A stretch of DNA of 64,000 nt from Sinosporangium album (GTDB lineage: Bacteria > Actinomycetota > Actinomycetes > Streptosporangiales > Streptosporangiaceae), in the NCBI RefSeq assembly GCF_900100605.1, contig NZ_FNCN01000020.1, positions 1 through 64,000 on the forward strand. Direction: 5' to 3'. Each line of letters opens with the position of its first letter. Positions within the stretch are counted from its first letter, which is position 1. This document shows positions 48,176 through 55,750 of the stretch, piece after piece. The notes below the pieces were generated by a model. The model was not told the origin of the DNA. It made no database searches and worked only from the letters and a program-made list of their open reading frames with translations. The position numbers were made by a program, and so were the translations under genes.

Positions 48176-48522
48176 CAGGAGCCGCTTCCGGACTTGCCGC
48201 TGCCGCCGAACCCGCCGGTGATGACCTTCCCGGAGCGGGTGGAGATGTTGCTGTTCGACGGCTTGGTCATGGTGCCGCCCGTGATCCGGCGGGTGGAGCT
48301 GTTGTGGGTGCCGCCGTAGATCCACACGAACGACGACGAGCTGCTGCCGCCGCGGTCGCATTTGTCGTCGTCGACGACCTTGTAGGTGCCGTCGGCCTGC
48401 CGGATGACGCAGTCGGCGGTGACCGTGGACTCGTCGGCGCAGCCGGTGAGGAGGAGGGACAGGGCGGCGACGGCGGCGGCGGGGACCGACGCGGACGATT
48501 TGCGGCGGGTGGGGGCTGCCAT
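48175..48522 (-). CDS. YgiB-like Gly/Ser-rich lipoprotein
   Basis: 115 residues. N-terminal basic region and hydrophobic segment ending in the lipobox LLTGC (Cys28). Two further Cys (about 38 and 54), then a long Gly/Ser/Thr-rich low-complexity tail (GGSSSSSFVWIYGG, GGFGGSGKSGSGS). Directly coupled to the ATP-grasp gene, as ygiB is to ygiC. The tail could be the acceptor of ligase modification; that is inferred from gene pairing. Confidence 0.7.
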   Translation of the reverse strand: MAAPTRRKSSASVPAAAVAALSLLLTGCADESTVTADCVIRQADGTYKVVDDDKCDRGGSSSSSFVWIYGGTHNSSTRRITGGTMTKPSNSNISTRSGKVITGGFGGSGKSGSGS

Positions 48523-48546
48523 GGGGTGGGCCTTTCTTCCGGGGTG

Positions 48547-48903
48547 TCAGGGGTTGCGGTGCCAGCGCATGTGCGTGATGTGGCCTCCGGCGGTGGTCGT
48601 GACGGTGGGCTGCATGGCGTCGGCTTCGTCGGCGCAGGCGTCGGCGAGGAGCTGCCGGTCTTCGGTTTCCTGCCGGGCGGCCTGCTCGTCGTCGAGTCGG
48701 CGGAGTCCGTCGGCGAACCAGCGGCTGTAGGGCTTGCCGGGTTCGGCGTCGGTGGTGTCGAGGTCGGCGAGCTGGCGGCCGTGGGTGAGGCCGAGCTGGT
48801 ATGCGCAGGCGGTGTGCATGCGTTCGCAGCCGGGCCAGTGCCGTCCGCCGGGGTCGAGGCCGGGCGCGGCGGGCAGCGTGTACTGGGTGGGGTGGCCGCT
48901 CAT
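48547..48903 (-). CDS. Hypothetical Cys-containing protein
   Basis: 118 residues, ATG at 48903 overlapping the previous stop. HWPGCERMHTACAYQLGLTHGRQ near residue 22 resembles zinc or iron binding motifs of small actinophage proteins; an acidic helix follows (RRLDDEQAARQETEDRQLL). Function unknown. Confidence 0.6.
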   Translation of the reverse strand: MSGHPTQYTLPAAPGLDPGGRHWPGCERMHTACAYQLGLTHGRQLADLDTTDAEPGKPYSRWFADGLRRLDDEQAARQETEDRQLLADACADEADAMQPTVTTTAGGHITHMRWHRNP

Positions 48904-49316
48904 CCCGCCTTCTTCCTGCTGGCCCGTTTGCGGGTGCGCTGGTAGACGCGTTCGGCGATCTCGCATGCTTCGCATGGGGGTTCGTTTCGGGCTTTGTGCC
49001 GGTTGAAGGCGGCGTGGCTGCCGCATTCGGCGAGGGGACGGCGGCGGGTCTTGCGGTCGAGTCGGCGGACCTTGGCGAGCCGCTGGGCCGGACCGGTTTC
49101 GGGGTGGGTGTGCCAGGCGAGCAGGTCGAGGGTGGGGACGTCGACGGGGATCATCGCCGCGAGGACGACCGGCAGCGCGTCACGTTCCTCGCTGGTGAGG
49201 TCGGTGAGGATCTGGGCGGCGGCGTCGGGTCCGTCGTCGCGGACGGTGCAGGCGAGCATCGAGGCGACGCCGACGAGGTGGAGGGCGAGGGCGTCGCGGT
49301 CGTTGCGGTCACTCAT
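48900..49316 (-). CDS. Small protein with C-terminal Zn-binding signature
   Basis: 138 residues, overlapping neighbours at both ends. Helical first two thirds (HLVGVASMLACTVRDDGPD, IPVDVPTLDLLAWHT). C-terminal CGSHAAFNRHKARNEPPCEAC is the GTxAAYxRHxRxGExPCxAC signature common in short actinophage and actinomycete proteins, then a strongly basic tail. Likely nucleic acid binding; no specific role known. Confidence 0.65.
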   Translation of the reverse strand: MSDRNDRDALALHLVGVASMLACTVRDDGPDAAAQILTDLTSEERDALPVVLAAMIPVDVPTLDLLAWHTHPETGPAQRLAKVRRLDRKTRRRPLAECGSHAAFNRHKARNEPPCEACEIAERVYQRTRKRASRKKAG

Positions 49317-49617
49317 CGGTGGTGGTCCGGTTGCGGGCGAGCAGGCGGCGGACGTGGTCGGCGTAGGCGCTCCGCTGCGTGTCGGTGACCGGGACCCGCT
49401 GCGACGGGGTCTTGATGAGCGCGTCGGCGACACCGCGGAGCCGGTCGTCGTCCTCGCGGGTGGCGCGTACGGCGGTGAAGATGAGCTGTTCGTTCCAGGG
49501 GCAGCCGACGATCTCGTCGGTGATCTGGTCGGCGTCCCAGTCGGGCCGCATCTGGGCGATGAGCGCGATGAGTCCCGCGTAGGCGGGTTTCGCTCTGGGG
49601 TTCCCGCTGCTGGTCAT
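49309..49617 (-). CDS. 102-residue helical protein, first gene downstream of P3
   Basis: ATG at 49617 with GGAAGGAA upstream; 63 bp downstream of the P3 start region. Helical: AYAGLIALIAQMRPDWDADQITDEI, LIFTAVRATREDDDRLRGVADALI. This pattern resembles other actinophage early proteins of unknown function. Its promoter implies that the whole 43.5-49.6 kb accessory block is phage-controlled. Confidence 0.65.
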   Translation of the reverse strand: MTSSGNPRAKPAYAGLIALIAQMRPDWDADQITDEIVGCPWNEQLIFTAVRATREDDDRLRGVADALIKTPSQRVPVTDTQRSAYADHVRRLLARNRTTTDE

Positions 49618-49672
49618 GGGTGGTGTTCCTTCCGTGCACAAAACCCCGACACGCCGCTTACGGCCGGAAATT

Positions 49673-49708
49673 CACTCAGAATATATCTCTAATTTTGAGT
49701 GTCGTCCA
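49673..49708 (-). promoter_or_regulatory. P3: phage promoter-operator
   Basis: On the minus strand TGGACG (49708-49703), 17-bp spacer, TATATT (49685-49680). The inverted repeat CACTCAAA-N13-TCTGAGTG (49701-49673) covers spacer and start region, as at P1 and P2. It drives the leftward accessory genes from 49617. Confidence 0.75.
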
Positions 49709-49772
49709 TTCGGTGTTGCGGCGTGCTTGTGAGGCACGTGAAGGAAGCTAGGAAGAAAGGAGTGCTTGCGTC

Positions 49773-50057
49773 TCACTCCGATTGAGCGGGCAGCGCAAAT
49801 CCGCGCACGTTGCGTTCGATTACGAGCACGCGGGCAACCTCATGGCAGGGCCGGCCTCCGGGGAGGATGAGTGCAGAAATTAGCGGTAGCACTCTCCGTG
49901 GCAGAGATGACTGAGAGTGCAGGCGCACGATCCGGTATGGCCCCCGCCACCGAAGATGTCCCCAGCCCCAAAGTAGGTTCAGGGCAATAGCTCGCCACCT
50001 GCGAAAATATGGCGGCCGAACCGGACTGAATCGCCGGTCTGTCGGGTCCGGCTCCAT
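49773..50057 (-). CDS. Doubtful 94-residue ORF
   Basis: ATG at 50057 overlaps the stop of the pentapeptide ORF (ATGA). Basic, Arg/Leu-rich with no known features. The region has lower coding character than neighbouring genes and looks like degenerate DNA. Kept only because of the overlap. Confidence 0.25.
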   Translation of the reverse strand: MEPDPTDRRFSPVRPPYFRRWRAIALNLLWGWGHLRWRGPYRIVRLHSQSSLPRRVLPLISALILPGGRPCHEVARVLVIERNVRGFALPAQSE

Positions 50058-50530
50058 CAGCGGAACTTCGTGTCCTGATCCACTTTGGCCACCGCCCGCA
50101 CTTCTTGCTCAGTCACGCCACTGATTCCGCGTAGGTCTGCGCCGCGCAGGTCCACGTCATTCAGGTTCGCGTCGCGCAGGTCCAGGCCGCGCAGGTCCAG
50201 GCCGCGCAGGTCCGCGCCGCTCAGATTCGCGGCGTCGACGAGCAGGGGCAGGTTCCGGTTACACCGATCCGCGGCGGACGTCTGGGCGAGGAACGGCGGT
50301 GCGAGCAGCCGCGACACGATCGCATCTCGGCTCAGCCGGGTGGCCTGCCAGCTGTGTGGGCTCCGCGCGAGGAAGGAACCTCGTCCACAAAGCCAACACC
50401 TCAACGCTGAGTGCCAAGGCCGGGGAACCGCGCTCCGGTTGCCGTCGTCACCGGTCCGCCTTCCCGAGCAGGACGTCCAGGCTCGCCGGCCGCTAACGCA
50501 ACGTCGGCTGGTCTCGGGCGGCTTGGTCAC
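50057..50530 (-). pseudogene. Pentapeptide-repeat protein fragment
   Basis: Only the last about 65 residues look coding: ANLSGADLRGLDLRGLDLRDANLNDVDLRG reads as A(D/N)LxX pentapeptides forming a short right-handed beta-helix, then a helical tail. The upstream part lacks the normal N-terminal domain of actinomycete pentapeptide proteins and adjoins an IS630 remnant, so the gene is probably truncated by rearrangement. The pentapeptide stretch at DNA level is an obvious repeat (GCGCAGGTCCAGGCC). Confidence 0.5.
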
Positions 50531-50544
50531 CGCCTCGATGCACC

Positions 50545-50725
50545 ACTCACATCGCGGACCGTGTCCTCATCGACCTGCACGAGACTGGAGATAACGGGCA
50601 CCATGTTGCTACCGGCCAAGGCGAGCAGGAGCATCGCCCCCGGTGGCGCACCGTGCTGGTCGTGCCGCGCCGGGACGACCCGCTGCAGCTTCTGCCCTTC
50701 CTGGTTCGTGAGCCTACGGACCTGT
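50545..50725 (-). mobile_element. IS630-family transposase remnant
   Basis: VRRLTNQEGQKLQRVV, then after a frame change MLLLALAGSNMVPVISSLVQVDEDTVRDV, match the N-terminal helix-turn-helix segment of actinomycete IS630 transposases (LTDEEGRKLQ...RAMMLLASAGGNxVPVI...QADEDTVRDV). The DDE catalytic part is absent and the match stops abruptly near 50550. Inactive. Confidence 0.6.
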
Positions 50726-50833
50726 CCTGTTTCGTCACCTGGCCTCCCGAGCGCCGATCGAACGTGATCTGCCCACCCAATCGGCACATGTACGCCAACA
50801 ATGATCGTTTCCGTGGCAGGTGGCGCTGCCTCT

Positions 50834-52936
50834 CTAGAACCAGGCAGTGGGCACACAGTTCGGCGGGCCGTGGGGCTCGTCTTCCATCCATGGCGGCGGG
50901 CCCGCGTCTGCGACCTGCTGCAAGGGGATCGGATGGTCGCCAAGGTCCCCGCCGGCGTTGTTCAGGCCCCAATGGTTCGCTTCGGCGATCTGGAGCCATT
51001 TGCGCCATTCGACGCGCTGTTGCCGGTACTTCTCGACGAGCTGGGCGAGGCGTTCGGGGATGTCGAGCTGCTCGGCCACCCTGTCGGGGTCGCTGGGGCC
51101 GCGGACCCAGCCGCCGTCGCGCTTGACGGCCAGGCCGTACTCACCGAGGGTGCGCAGCGCCGTGGTGGTGCCGGTGGCCGACAGGCCGGTCTCGGTCTGG
51201 ATGTCGATGGTGCGCAGCGGCACCGCGGCGTCGAGCCGGTCGTACACGAGCGCGGCCGGCCCGCCGAGCTCGCGGAATACCGGATGCAGCCCGCCGAGTT
51301 TACCGGGCCGCCATGTGCGCCACGCCGCGGTCTCGGCGTACGCCTGCGGAACGATGAGCCGGTAGTAGTCAGGCCACTCTCCGTGGTGGGCGGCGACGTG
51401 GTCCACGAACGCGTCGGGCTCGTCACGCAGGTCGCGCAAGGCCTTGGCGACGGTGGACTCGTCCAGGCACGCCGCGAGGGCGAGGCTGCGGACTCCGAAC
51501 CCGATGACCGTGTTCGCCGACAGCTGCCCTGCCTTGAGCATCGCGCTGAGCACCCGCCAGTAGGTGATGGCCTTCTTCCCCCTCCATCGTCCCGCCCTGA
51601 TCGCCGCAGCGAGAGCCGAGTCCCACGCGCGGAGCTTCCGGTACTCCCCCAGTTTTTCGGTATCGGGTGTGATGCGGCGGATGTCCCATTCGACGCCGCC
51701 CGCGAGCACGACCTGGTAACCCCCCCGGTGGGCAGGCCCCCTTGTGTGGATATCGCGGTCGAACTCACGTTCGGATAGCCAGGTGACGGCTTTTTGCCAG
51801 TCGCGATCGATGGCGTCCAGGCGCTGCCGCTCGGTGCGGTACCGGGCGTAGAAAGCGGCTTGTCCTGGCCAGGCGCCGCTGTTGAGGCGCGCGGTGTAGT
51901 GCTCCTTGCGCCAGCCGCACGCCACCGCGCCGGAGACGACCGCCTGGCGGGCCTCGGAGTCCGACCGGTAGACCCCGGCGCCGGTGACGCCTTGCGGGTA
52001 GCGGCCGGTGCGGGCGATGTCCTCCAGGCGCGGGGACAAGGCCGGTAGGGGGCCGTCGGCGCGGGGCAGCCACGAGTCGTCGTTGTCGTCGACGCGCACC
52101 AGGTGCGGCGTTCCCCTGGCGCGTGTGGTGTCTGCAGGGCCCCTGTCACCGGGAGCGGGTGCGTACGGGAGGGCGCTGGGGGATGCCGCGGTGGCGCGAG
52201 CGGGCAGGTCGGCCTCGGCGGCCTCGATCTCGGGCGCGAGGGCGGCCCACAGGTCGTCCCACACGCCGGACCCGTTGGGGTGGTCCAGCACATGCTCGAC
52301 GTGGGCGAGGGGGGTGGTGAGGTGGCGGTGGCCGCCGCGTTTGGTCAGCGCCCCGGGGACGGTGATGAGGCCCTCGTTGGACAGCATCGGTTTGGGGTCG
52401 AACGTGACGTATCGGCGGGCCAGCGCGAGGACGATCCACCGCATCTCCCCCAGGTGGATCGTCTCGGTGAACGGAACGTAGGCGTGGCGTCCGCCGGTCG
52501 GTGCGACGTCGGCGAATCCGTGGCCACCGCAGATCTGGATCAACCCGGCGAAGTCCGCGGCCTCGGCGGCGACCAGCGCGGCCGGGTCGGTGGCGCCGGC
52601 GGCGACGGCCGCCTTCACATCGAAGTCACCCGCGAGTAGGCGGGTCTTGCCGTACTCGTAGATGTAGACGGCGGCGGCGTACGGGGGCAGGCTGATGGTG
52701 AGGGCGCGTTCGCCGTCGCGGTATTCGTGGCCGTTGCGGGCGATGCGGACACGGCCGCGTGCCCCGATGCGGGGTGCGATCGCTGCCCATTCGCGGGCAG
52801 CCGTCACGACGCCGGGTGCTGGTTCCGCGGTGCGGGGCTGGGGTATGGGGTTGTCGGAGGATACGGCAATGCCGGGCCAACCCGATTGCGACACGCCGAA
52901 ATCGGGCACGAGTGGCAGAGCCGCGGAGCAATGCAT
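50834..52936 (-). CDS. Primase-polymerase-like replication protein
   Basis: 700 residues. Residues 60-215 resemble archaeo-eukaryotic primase (AEP) folds: DFDVKAA (metal-binding DFD near 103), GGHGFADVAPTGGRHAYVPF (His motif near 150) and PKPMLSNEGLITVPGA. The C-terminal half has helicase-loader/winged-helix-like segments (KKAITYWRVLSAMLKAG, TETGLSATGTTTALRTLGEYG). Such proteins initiate replication of actinomycete plasmids and ICEs, so the element may replicate autonomously. The repeat region at 53.6 kb is a candidate origin. Confidence 0.65.
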   Translation of the reverse strand: MHCSAALPLVPDFGVSQSGWPGIAVSSDNPIPQPRTAEPAPGVVTAAREWAAIAPRIGARGRVRIARNGHEYRDGERALTISLPPYAAAVYIYEYGKTRLLAGDFDVKAAVAAGATDPAALVAAEAADFAGLIQICGGHGFADVAPTGGRHAYVPFTETIHLGEMRWIVLALARRYVTFDPKPMLSNEGLITVPGALTKRGGHRHLTTPLAHVEHVLDHPNGSGVWDDLWAALAPEIEAAEADLPARATAASPSALPYAPAPGDRGPADTTRARGTPHLVRVDDNDDSWLPRADGPLPALSPRLEDIARTGRYPQGVTGAGVYRSDSEARQAVVSGAVACGWRKEHYTARLNSGAWPGQAAFYARYRTERQRLDAIDRDWQKAVTWLSEREFDRDIHTRGPAHRGGYQVVLAGGVEWDIRRITPDTEKLGEYRKLRAWDSALAAAIRAGRWRGKKAITYWRVLSAMLKAGQLSANTVIGFGVRSLALAACLDESTVAKALRDLRDEPDAFVDHVAAHHGEWPDYYRLIVPQAYAETAAWRTWRPGKLGGLHPVFRELGGPAALVYDRLDAAVPLRTIDIQTETGLSATGTTTALRTLGEYGLAVKRDGGWVRGPSDPDRVAEQLDIPERLAQLVEKYRQQRVEWRKWLQIAEANHWGLNNAGGDLGDHPIPLQQVADAGPPPWMEDEPHGPPNCVPTAWF

Positions 52937-53171
52937 TATTGTTGACTCCGAGACTTCTGGACACCGGCACGTCGAAGGCCCCAGCGTCCACTCACACGAA
53001 AGTGCGGGTGCCGCTAGGACCGGCGCCGGGCCGGATGTTCCTGTGAGAGGGCCTCTGCGTTTCTGCTTGGCGGTAGAAGGGCGCAGGGGCTCTCTGCTTT
53101 TTGTGTGGGGTCCGCCAGGGCGGCGGTGTCATGTGAGAGTTTCTGGCTCCTTTCGCGTTGCCGTGGGACGG

Positions 53172-53546
53172 CTACGCGGCGGCGTGCGAGTCGATGACCG
53201 GCAGGGCCTCTTGGGCGGAATGCGGGGCGCGCAGCCGCGCGGCCCGCTGAGGGGTCCGGCGCTTCGGCGTCACCTTGCCGGAGCGGCGAAGGTGCGGCGG
53301 AGGCAGGACGACCTGCCCGCGCATGAGCGAGGTCAAGTAATCGGCGGCCTCTTCGGCGTCGGCGAATCCGAAGGTGTCCCACCTCCCGTGGGCCAGTGAG
53401 ACGGTGAAACCAAAGTAGTCGCTGAGGGATTCGAACCCCAGCGTCTTCCAGACCTCTTTGGCCTCGTCGTAGACGTCCTGCCCGACGCGGAGGCTGCCAC
53501 GCACTCCGTCCTTCTTCGGTCGTCCACCCTTCGAATTCGTACTCAT
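53172..53546 (-). CDS. Putative DNA-binding protein next to the replication gene
   Basis: 124 residues from the ATG at 53546. Residues 7-45 (GGRPKKDGVRGSLRVGQDVYDEAKEVWKTLG) look like a ribbon-helix-helix or MetJ-Arc type DNA-binding domain; the C-terminus is basic (RRSGKVTPKRRTPQRAARLR). Located between the replication gene and a TTGATC-rich region, so a replication-control or copy-number regulator is plausible. Confidence 0.55.
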   Translation of the reverse strand: MSTNSKGGRPKKDGVRGSLRVGQDVYDEAKEVWKTLGFESLSDYFGFTVSLAHGRWDTFGFADAEEAADYLTSLMRGQVVLPPPHLRRSGKVTPKRRTPQRAARLRAPHSAQEALPVIDSHAAA

Positions 53547-53618
53547 GGTGGCCGACCCTACAGGTTCCTGATGCAGAAACGGCTTGATTTGGTGGGCGTG
53601 TCGCGATCGTTGCACGAT

Positions 53619-53651
53619 GTTGATCTAGCTGGTGTCCCCGCATTGATCAAC
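53619..53651. repeat. TTGATC inverted repeat region
   Basis: GTTGATC (53619-53625) and GATCAAC (53645-53651); further TTGAT copies occur near 53584 and 53777. AT-richer than the surroundings and between divergent genes, so it may be an operator or part of a replication origin. Confidence 0.35.
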
Positions 53652-53839
53652 CGCGTGAGGAGGGTGTCGGACGGCTAGGGTCTGAATTGTGACCGCCGTC
53701 CCGGCCGCCCGCTCCGGTAGAGCAATGATCCCTTCTGGACACTTTCAGACTCCACACGATCAGCAGTTCAATGCGGAGTTGATCCAGCACACACAGTAAC
53801 CGCTGTGTGGTCGCTGACATGTGTCCGAAGGAGACTCCC

Positions 53840-54250
53840 ATGCGCAAGAGCATCCGCGCCGTCCTCTCCTCCACCGCGTGCCTGGCCTCGCTCCTGCTCG
53901 CCCCCGCCGGCTTCCACCCTCCCGCCGCAGACGCCAGCGCGAGCAGCGTCATCGCCCCGGCGAAGCCGAAACCGCCGAGGAACCAGCCCCCGGCTGCCCC
54001 CCAGCCGGCACCCAGCGGCAGGACCGTGAACTCCAAGTCGCCGGCGACCTCCCCGTTCTGGAACAGGCTCCGGAATTTCAAAGCAGGGGCAAGGCACGAC
54101 GACAAATATGTGTACGAGTGGGACTACCTGCACGGAGACATCGAGAGGTTCAACAAGAAGACCAGGAAGCACGCGGGTAGCCTTGAGCCCGTGAACGGCA
54201 CGCCCTACAAGCCTGCTGTCCCGACGCACCGCCCGAAGACTAAATGGTAG
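53840..54250 (+). CDS. Secreted colicin E3-type ribonuclease toxin
   Basis: 136 residues from the ATG at 53840 (AAGGAG 6-11 bp upstream). Signal peptide residues 1-33 (basic start, ACLASLLLAPAG, PAADA cleavage site), Pro/Ala-rich linker 34-62, then a catalytic domain 75-136. YEWDYLHGDIERF (92-104) aligns with the colicin E3 active site YEWDSQHGELEGY, placing Asp95, His98 and Glu102 on E3 Asp510, His513 and Glu517; HAGSLEPVNGTPYKPAV matches the next strand. E3-type enzymes cut 16S rRNA in the decoding centre. A putative immunity gene starts 9 bp downstream. Confidence 0.8.
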   Translation: MRKSIRAVLSSTACLASLLLAPAGFHPPAADASASSVIAPAKPKPPRNQPPAAPQPAPSGRTVNSKSPATSPFWNRLRNFKAGARHDDKYVYEWDYLHGDIERFNKKTRKHAGSLEPVNGTPYKPAVPTHRPKTKW

Positions 54251-54259
54251 GGATAGTAG

Positions 54260-54949
54260 ATGACATTCGTTCAAGACGTTCTAGATGGACGCAGATCGAT
54301 AGACGACTACGAGAACTTCAAAACTGCCTGGGAGGAATTCCCGCCAGAAGATGAAGAATTCCATAATGCGGTCGGGATGCTGTGGGCAGAGAACATCATG
54401 TGGTACAGGGAGCCCGAGGTGCTCCCATATGTCGTCGCCGCACGCCGACAAGGCCAGAACCTGCTCCAATACGTGACGGAGCGCAAGGACGCCGACCTCA
54501 CGGCCTGGAGGCTGTGGGACCTGGCCCAGCGACGGTTCCAGAAGGAATGGCTCAACCCGGACGTCGACCTCAACATGCCGACCGGTGAAGAGCCTGAGCC
54601 CGTCCACCGAACCAGACCCATAGGCGAAAACTTCATCCAAGATGTCCTCGACGGGCAGGCCACGTCCGAGGATTTCGAGGACTACGTCACCGAGTGGCAC
54701 AACACGGCGGGGAGTGTCCCGCTGCATGAGTGGCTTGGCCTGCTGTGGCCGGAATATGCCATAGCCAGCACCGATGAAAAGGCCCTCGACTACATTATCG
54801 CCGCGCGCCGCCGGGGCCAGAACCTCCTTGAACACCTCAAGGAGACCGTGGATAGAACGGCGCTGGAGGTCTGGGCGGAAACAGTGAAATACGCCGAGCA
54901 ATGGCGCACCCCGGAGCGGTCTCCCTCCCCCAAGGCATATTGGGGCTGA
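54260..54949 (+). CDS. Duplicated immunity-like protein for the E3-type toxin
   Basis: 229 residues, acidic, built from two copies of one domain: residues 3-72 (FVQDVLDG ... YVVAARRQGQNLLQY) and 125-192 (FIQDVLDG ... YIIAARRRGQNLLEH), each about 70 residues with similar spacing and strongly conserved ends, joined by a linker. The domain belongs to a widespread actinomycete family found beside toxins. Position directly after the toxin suggests an immunity protein, and the duplication might allow binding two toxins or higher affinity. Lower GC around 54250-54400 suggests recent acquisition. Confidence 0.7.
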   Translation: MTFVQDVLDGRRSIDDYENFKTAWEEFPPEDEEFHNAVGMLWAENIMWYREPEVLPYVVAARRQGQNLLQYVTERKDADLTAWRLWDLAQRRFQKEWLNPDVDLNMPTGEEPEPVHRTRPIGENFIQDVLDGQATSEDFEDYVTEWHNTAGSVPLHEWLGLLWPEYAIASTDEKALDYIIAARRRGQNLLEHLKETVDRTALEVWAETVKYAEQWRTPERSPSPKAYWG

Positions 54950-54988
54950 GGCATCGGCGCGGGCCTGCGGCCCACGCCGTACTGAGCA

Positions 54989-55234
54989 TCAGGTGTGGCG
55001 GCGGGGCACGCGGCTGTAGTCCTGGCCGTCCACGCGGGCGACCTCTTCTGCGGGCACCCGCCGCTCCACGATGAACATCCTGTTGTCCAGTGTGTCCGGC
55101 TCGGGTCTGCTGTCGGCCCAGTAGATGTCGGCCAGCCACACGCCGAGGTCGGTGAGCCACCATGCGCGCAGCCACGCCGGCCGATGCCTGTAGGCCACCA
55201 GCGGAGGCAGCGGCGGCAGGTCTGAACTGGGCAT
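54989..55234 (-). CDS. 81-residue hypothetical protein between toxin modules
   Basis: Trp-rich helix (RPAWLRAWWLTDLGVWLADIYWA, about 18-40) that may associate with membranes, then a beta hairpin and acidic end. Encoded on the opposite strand between the two toxin pairs. ATG at 55234. No family recognised. Confidence 0.5.
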   Translation of the reverse strand: MPSSDLPPLPPLVAYRHRPAWLRAWWLTDLGVWLADIYWADSRPEPDTLDNRMFIVERRVPAEEVARVDGQDYSRVPRRHT

Positions 55235-55372
55235 ACCTCAACACTAAGTCGAACAGGCGTTCGGGGCTTGAAGGTGTCTAGGGATTCACACACTCCCCCA
55301 CCCCAGACACTTACAGTTAGGATCGATGGCGCTTCGTAGTTAACGGCGTCGAATTAAAGGGGAACCGCCACC

Positions 55373-55750
55373 ATGCTCAAGCGTGCCGCGCTCGGACTCC
55401 TCATCCCACTCCTCATCGCGGGCACAGCCGTAGCCGCGCCCCCCGCAACCGCATCAGACCAGCACATCGCGGCATCGGCGGTCGCGGACAAACCGCGGCC
55501 CCCGAGAGGAAAACCCTCGAACGACGGATGCGGCCAGCGGCCCACCTACATAGCCGGCTACACCACCCACGCCCGCCAGAGGCTTGCGGAACACCGCATC
55601 GGCGAGGACCAGGTGCAAGCCCTCGTGGCGGACAGGAACGCCCGCACCCGCCCCGGGCACACCCCCTGCACCTGGAGGCTCTCCAACGGCAGGATCTGGG
55701 CGGTCATCAACGACCGCGCGGGCATCGTCACCGTGGGTCCCGGCTCATGA
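55373..55750 (+). CDS. Secreted DUF4258-type (RelE/BECR-fold) toxin
   Basis: 125 residues. Signal peptide 1-28 (KRAALGLLIPLLIAGTAVAA), Pro-rich linker 35-55, then residues 60-125: YTTHARQRLAEHRIGEDQV and GRIWAVINDRAGIVTV match the DUF4258 pattern (TxHAxxRxxERxI ... grxlxVvxxxxgxIvTv), a RelE-like RNase fold used by polymorphic toxins. Cys53 and Cys99 might form a disulphide. AAAGGGG precedes the ATG. The next gene overlaps its stop by 4 bp, as expected for toxin-immunity coupling. Confidence 0.7.
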   Translation: MLKRAALGLLIPLLIAGTAVAAPPATASDQHIAASAVADKPRPPRGKPSNDGCGQRPTYIAGYTTHARQRLAEHRIGEDQVQALVADRNARTRPGHTPCTWRLSNGRIWAVINDRAGIVTVGPGS

